Source of the DNA: Candidatus Woesearchaeota archaeon CG11_big_fil_rev_8_21_14_0_20_43_8
Lineage (GTDB): Archaea; Nanobdellota; Nanobdellia; Woesearchaeales; CG08-08-20-14
DNA: 14,511 bases
Assembly (NCBI GenBank): GCA_002762705.1
Contig: PCVE01000131.1
Coordinates: forward strand, 1-14,511
Direction of reading: 5' to 3'
The notes under the pieces are model-generated. The model saw only the letters and a program-made list of their open reading frames with translations. It had not been told where the DNA came from and made no database searches. Of this stretch, positions 13,077-14,511 are shown one piece after another. Numbering within the stretch: the first letter of the stretch is position 1; the number at the start of each line of letters is the position of its first letter. The position numbers and the translations under genes are program-made.

Positions 13077-13751
13077 ATGGGAAAAACATTGACTGTTAGG
13101 GAGATGCCAAAGTGGGACAGACCGCGAGAGAAGATGATGGTCCTTGGCCCTGGCGGATTATCTGAGACAGAGCTGCTTGCGATAATCCTCCAATGCGGCA
13201 CACGCGGTGAGACAGTCATCAGCATGTCACAGCGTATGCTCAGAAAAGGACTCATGTCGCTTTCGACAAAATCTATCCGTGAACTCAGGAGGACATGCGG
13301 AATAGGTTTCGCAAAAGCCACACAGATCGCGGCGGTTTTTGAATTGGCAAGACGCATCGCTGAAGAGAGAGCGAAACCAAAGACCAAGATCAACAACATA
13401 TCAGATATCGCAGATGTCTATATCGAAAGATTGTCCGGACTCAACCAAGAACGCTTCATCGCAGTTTTCCTTGACACAAGAAACAATATCCTCGCCGAGA
13501 AGACGATCACGCTTGGCATCCTTGATTCATCGATCATCCATCCGCGCGAATTGTTCGGCGAAGCTGTCAGGGAAAGCGCTTCAAGGATCATACTGATACA
13601 CAACCACCCAAGCGGCGATCCTGAACCGAGCAAAGAGGATATCAATGTGACAAAAGCGCTCAAGAAAGCGGCTGATGTGATGGGGATACCACTGATGGAT
13701 CATATAATCATCGGAGCTGGATGCTACAAGAGTGTGCTCGATTCTTTCTGA
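13077..13751 (+). CDS. radC: RadC family protein (UPF0758, JAB/MPN metalloprotease-like domain)
   Basis: RadC (224 residues) has an N-terminal helix-hairpin-helix part (REMPKWDRPREKMM, LSETELLAIILQCGTRG, then GIGFAKATQIAAVFELARR at about 75-93). A C-terminal JAB/MPN+ domain follows, with a complete JAMM-type metal site: HPRELFGEAV, His175-X-His177-PSGDPEPSKED with Asp188. The biochemical role of RadC is unsettled; the old link to recombination repair was withdrawn for E. coli, and copies are frequent on mobile elements. It is common in bacteria and less so in archaea, which suggests transfer. The start at 13077 (MGKTLTVREMPKWD) matches the family and follows the TATA box of repeat copy 2; an in-frame TTG at 12957 would translate the promoter element. 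The next gene begins 42 bases downstream. Confidence 0.93.
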   Translation: MGKTLTVREMPKWDRPREKMMVLGPGGLSETELLAIILQCGTRGETVISMSQRMLRKGLMSLSTKSIRELRRTCGIGFAKATQIAAVFELARRIAEERAKPKTKINNISDIADVYIERLSGLNQERFIAVFLDTRNNILAEKTITLGILDSSIIHPRELFGEAVRESASRIILIHNHPSGDPEPSKEDINVTKALKKAADVMGIPLMDHIIIGAGCYKSVLDSF

Positions 13752-13763
13752 TATGTCAAAAGC

Positions 13764-13771
13764 AATATAAA
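13764..13771 (+). promoter_or_regulatory. TATA box of the gene at 13794 (leaderless type)
   Basis: AATATAAA is centred about 26 bases before the ATG at 13794, and no Shine-Dalgarno sequence is present, as at the other leaderless genes. Confidence 0.5.
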
Positions 13772-13793
13772 CACTGATTGTATCCTATCTGCG

Positions 13794-14511
13794 ATGGACA
13801 CGGAAAGGATAAAATATTTCGAAGAGAAGCTTGCAGAAGGTGGATGCTTAGATCTTCTGGAGAGGCTGGCAGACAAGATTGGCAGTCCTATCGATATCGA
13901 CAGATACAGAAAAAAGCATTTAGAGAAAGAGTTCATCGAATCGCTTGACGCTCCTGTATTCGCGCAGACAAGATATGAAGATGAGATGCATAGAAATATT
14001 CTCACTGAAGATTGGATGGAAGAGCGGGCAAAAGAAGCCTTATCAGAGGACAGGGATGGAGACAAGCCTGCGCATGCCCTTGAGAAGATATTGTTCCCGG
14101 TGTTCACAATGGATCTCGATGACAAAGACCTGACAGACATCGCAGAGAGAGGCATACAGATGTGTCTTTATGATGGCGACACAAAGAGGCTTATCCGCGA
14201 CCTTCTCCAATCGCCATTCGAAGGACTTGGAAAAGACAGCCTCGACCTCGCGTGGGTAGCTGTCGAGAGATATCATGATAAGATCGATTTCGAATATTGC
14301 GCGAACATCGTGACTCTGAAAGCGTTCTATGCGCTCTATCTTGGAGACATAGATGGCGCCCGTTCTGCAGAAAACATCTTTCCTGCAGATGAAGACCTGC
14401 TCCATGATCTCGTGCAGATCATATATACATTCTCAGAGAACGAAGGCTTCGCGTTCAGTGGGATTCCAGATGTACGCGCGCTTGTGCTACTTGCGGGTTC
14501 AGAATATGGAA
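13794..14511 (+). CDS. Unknown acidic protein, 3' end outside the window
   Basis: The frame is open from ATG 13794 to the window edge, giving 239 residues so far (MDTERIKYFEEKLAEGGCLD...). It is acidic and predicted to be almost wholly helical, with no signal peptide, membrane segment or metal motif. Repeated helical stretches such as TLKAFYALYLGDIDGARSAENIF recall helical-repeat (TPR-like) proteins, but no motif is firm. Codon use resembles the housekeeping genes and differs from the AT-rich cassette just upstream, so it is probably resident. It has its own TATA box and could also be read through from radC. No family is recognised. Confidence 0.8.
   Translation, partial: MDTERIKYFEEKLAEGGCLDLLERLADKIGSPIDIDRYRKKHLEKEFIESLDAPVFAQTRYEDEMHRNILTEDWMEERAKEALSEDRDGDKPAHALEKILFPVFTMDLDDKDLTDIAERGIQMCLYDGDTKRLIRDLLQSPFEGLGKDSLDLAWVAVERYHDKIDFEYCANIVTLKAFYALYLGDIDGARSAENIFPADEDLLHDLVQIIYTFSENEGFAFSGIPDVRALVLLAGSEYG

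Overview
The window is about 14.5 kb of archaeal DNA. Evidence for an archaeon: an archaeal-type SRP54, an archaeal-type DnaG (TOPRIM) primase, a full-length transcription factor B, canonical BRE/TATA promoters (cgaaaag-TTTAAATA, TTTATATATAA), and several genes whose TATA box lies 25-29 bases before the start codon, as expected for leaderless mRNAs. DnaK, GrpE and DnaJ are of bacterial descent, but this DnaK resembles what I recall of the Thermoplasma-type archaeal DnaK (GTSNSAAAV start, no Gram-negative insert). Base composition is moderate, visibly more AT-rich in one cassette. Several features suit a DPANN or other little-studied archaeon, but the lineage cannot be fixed from this window.

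Layout. 1-332 (+): tail of an unidentified gene, overlapped by a short single-pass membrane protein ORF; the two may be one gene split at an A8 run. 333-611: convergent intergenic DNA with two stem-loops. 612-5509 (-): a housekeeping block read leftwards: dnaG, a small membrane-anchored OB-fold-like protein, srp54, and a membrane-anchored Lon-type (S16) serine protease starting one base after the srp54 stop. 5510-6087: a large intergenic region with a candidate structured RNA on the minus strand behind its own TATA box, and the heat-shock promoter on the plus strand with two dyads. 6088-10583 (+): a five-gene chaperone operon, hsp20-grpE-(YkgJ-type Cys cluster protein)-dnaK-dnaJ. 10835-11767 (+): tfb with a long leader.

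11889-13067 holds a 1.1 kb accessory cassette bounded by two 68-bp, roughly 88% identical direct repeats. Each repeat carries a TATA box and lies exactly 9 bases before an ATG: copy 1 drives a PIN-domain (VapC-like) gene that is broken by one in-frame TGA, copy 2 drives radC. Between them is an AT-rich gene of unknown function on the minus strand, overlapping the PIN gene tail to tail. A further unknown gene (13794 onward) runs off the right edge.

How it fits together: the left block covers RNA priming, co-translational targeting and probably quality control of exported proteins; the centre is one heat-shock transcription unit giving the holdase (Hsp20) and the full DnaK cycle; the right part is an insertion-prone spot where a shared promoter element controls a toxin-like gene and radC. 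The items most worth following are the duplicated promoter element, the candidate non-coding RNA, and the dyads at the hsp20 promoter.
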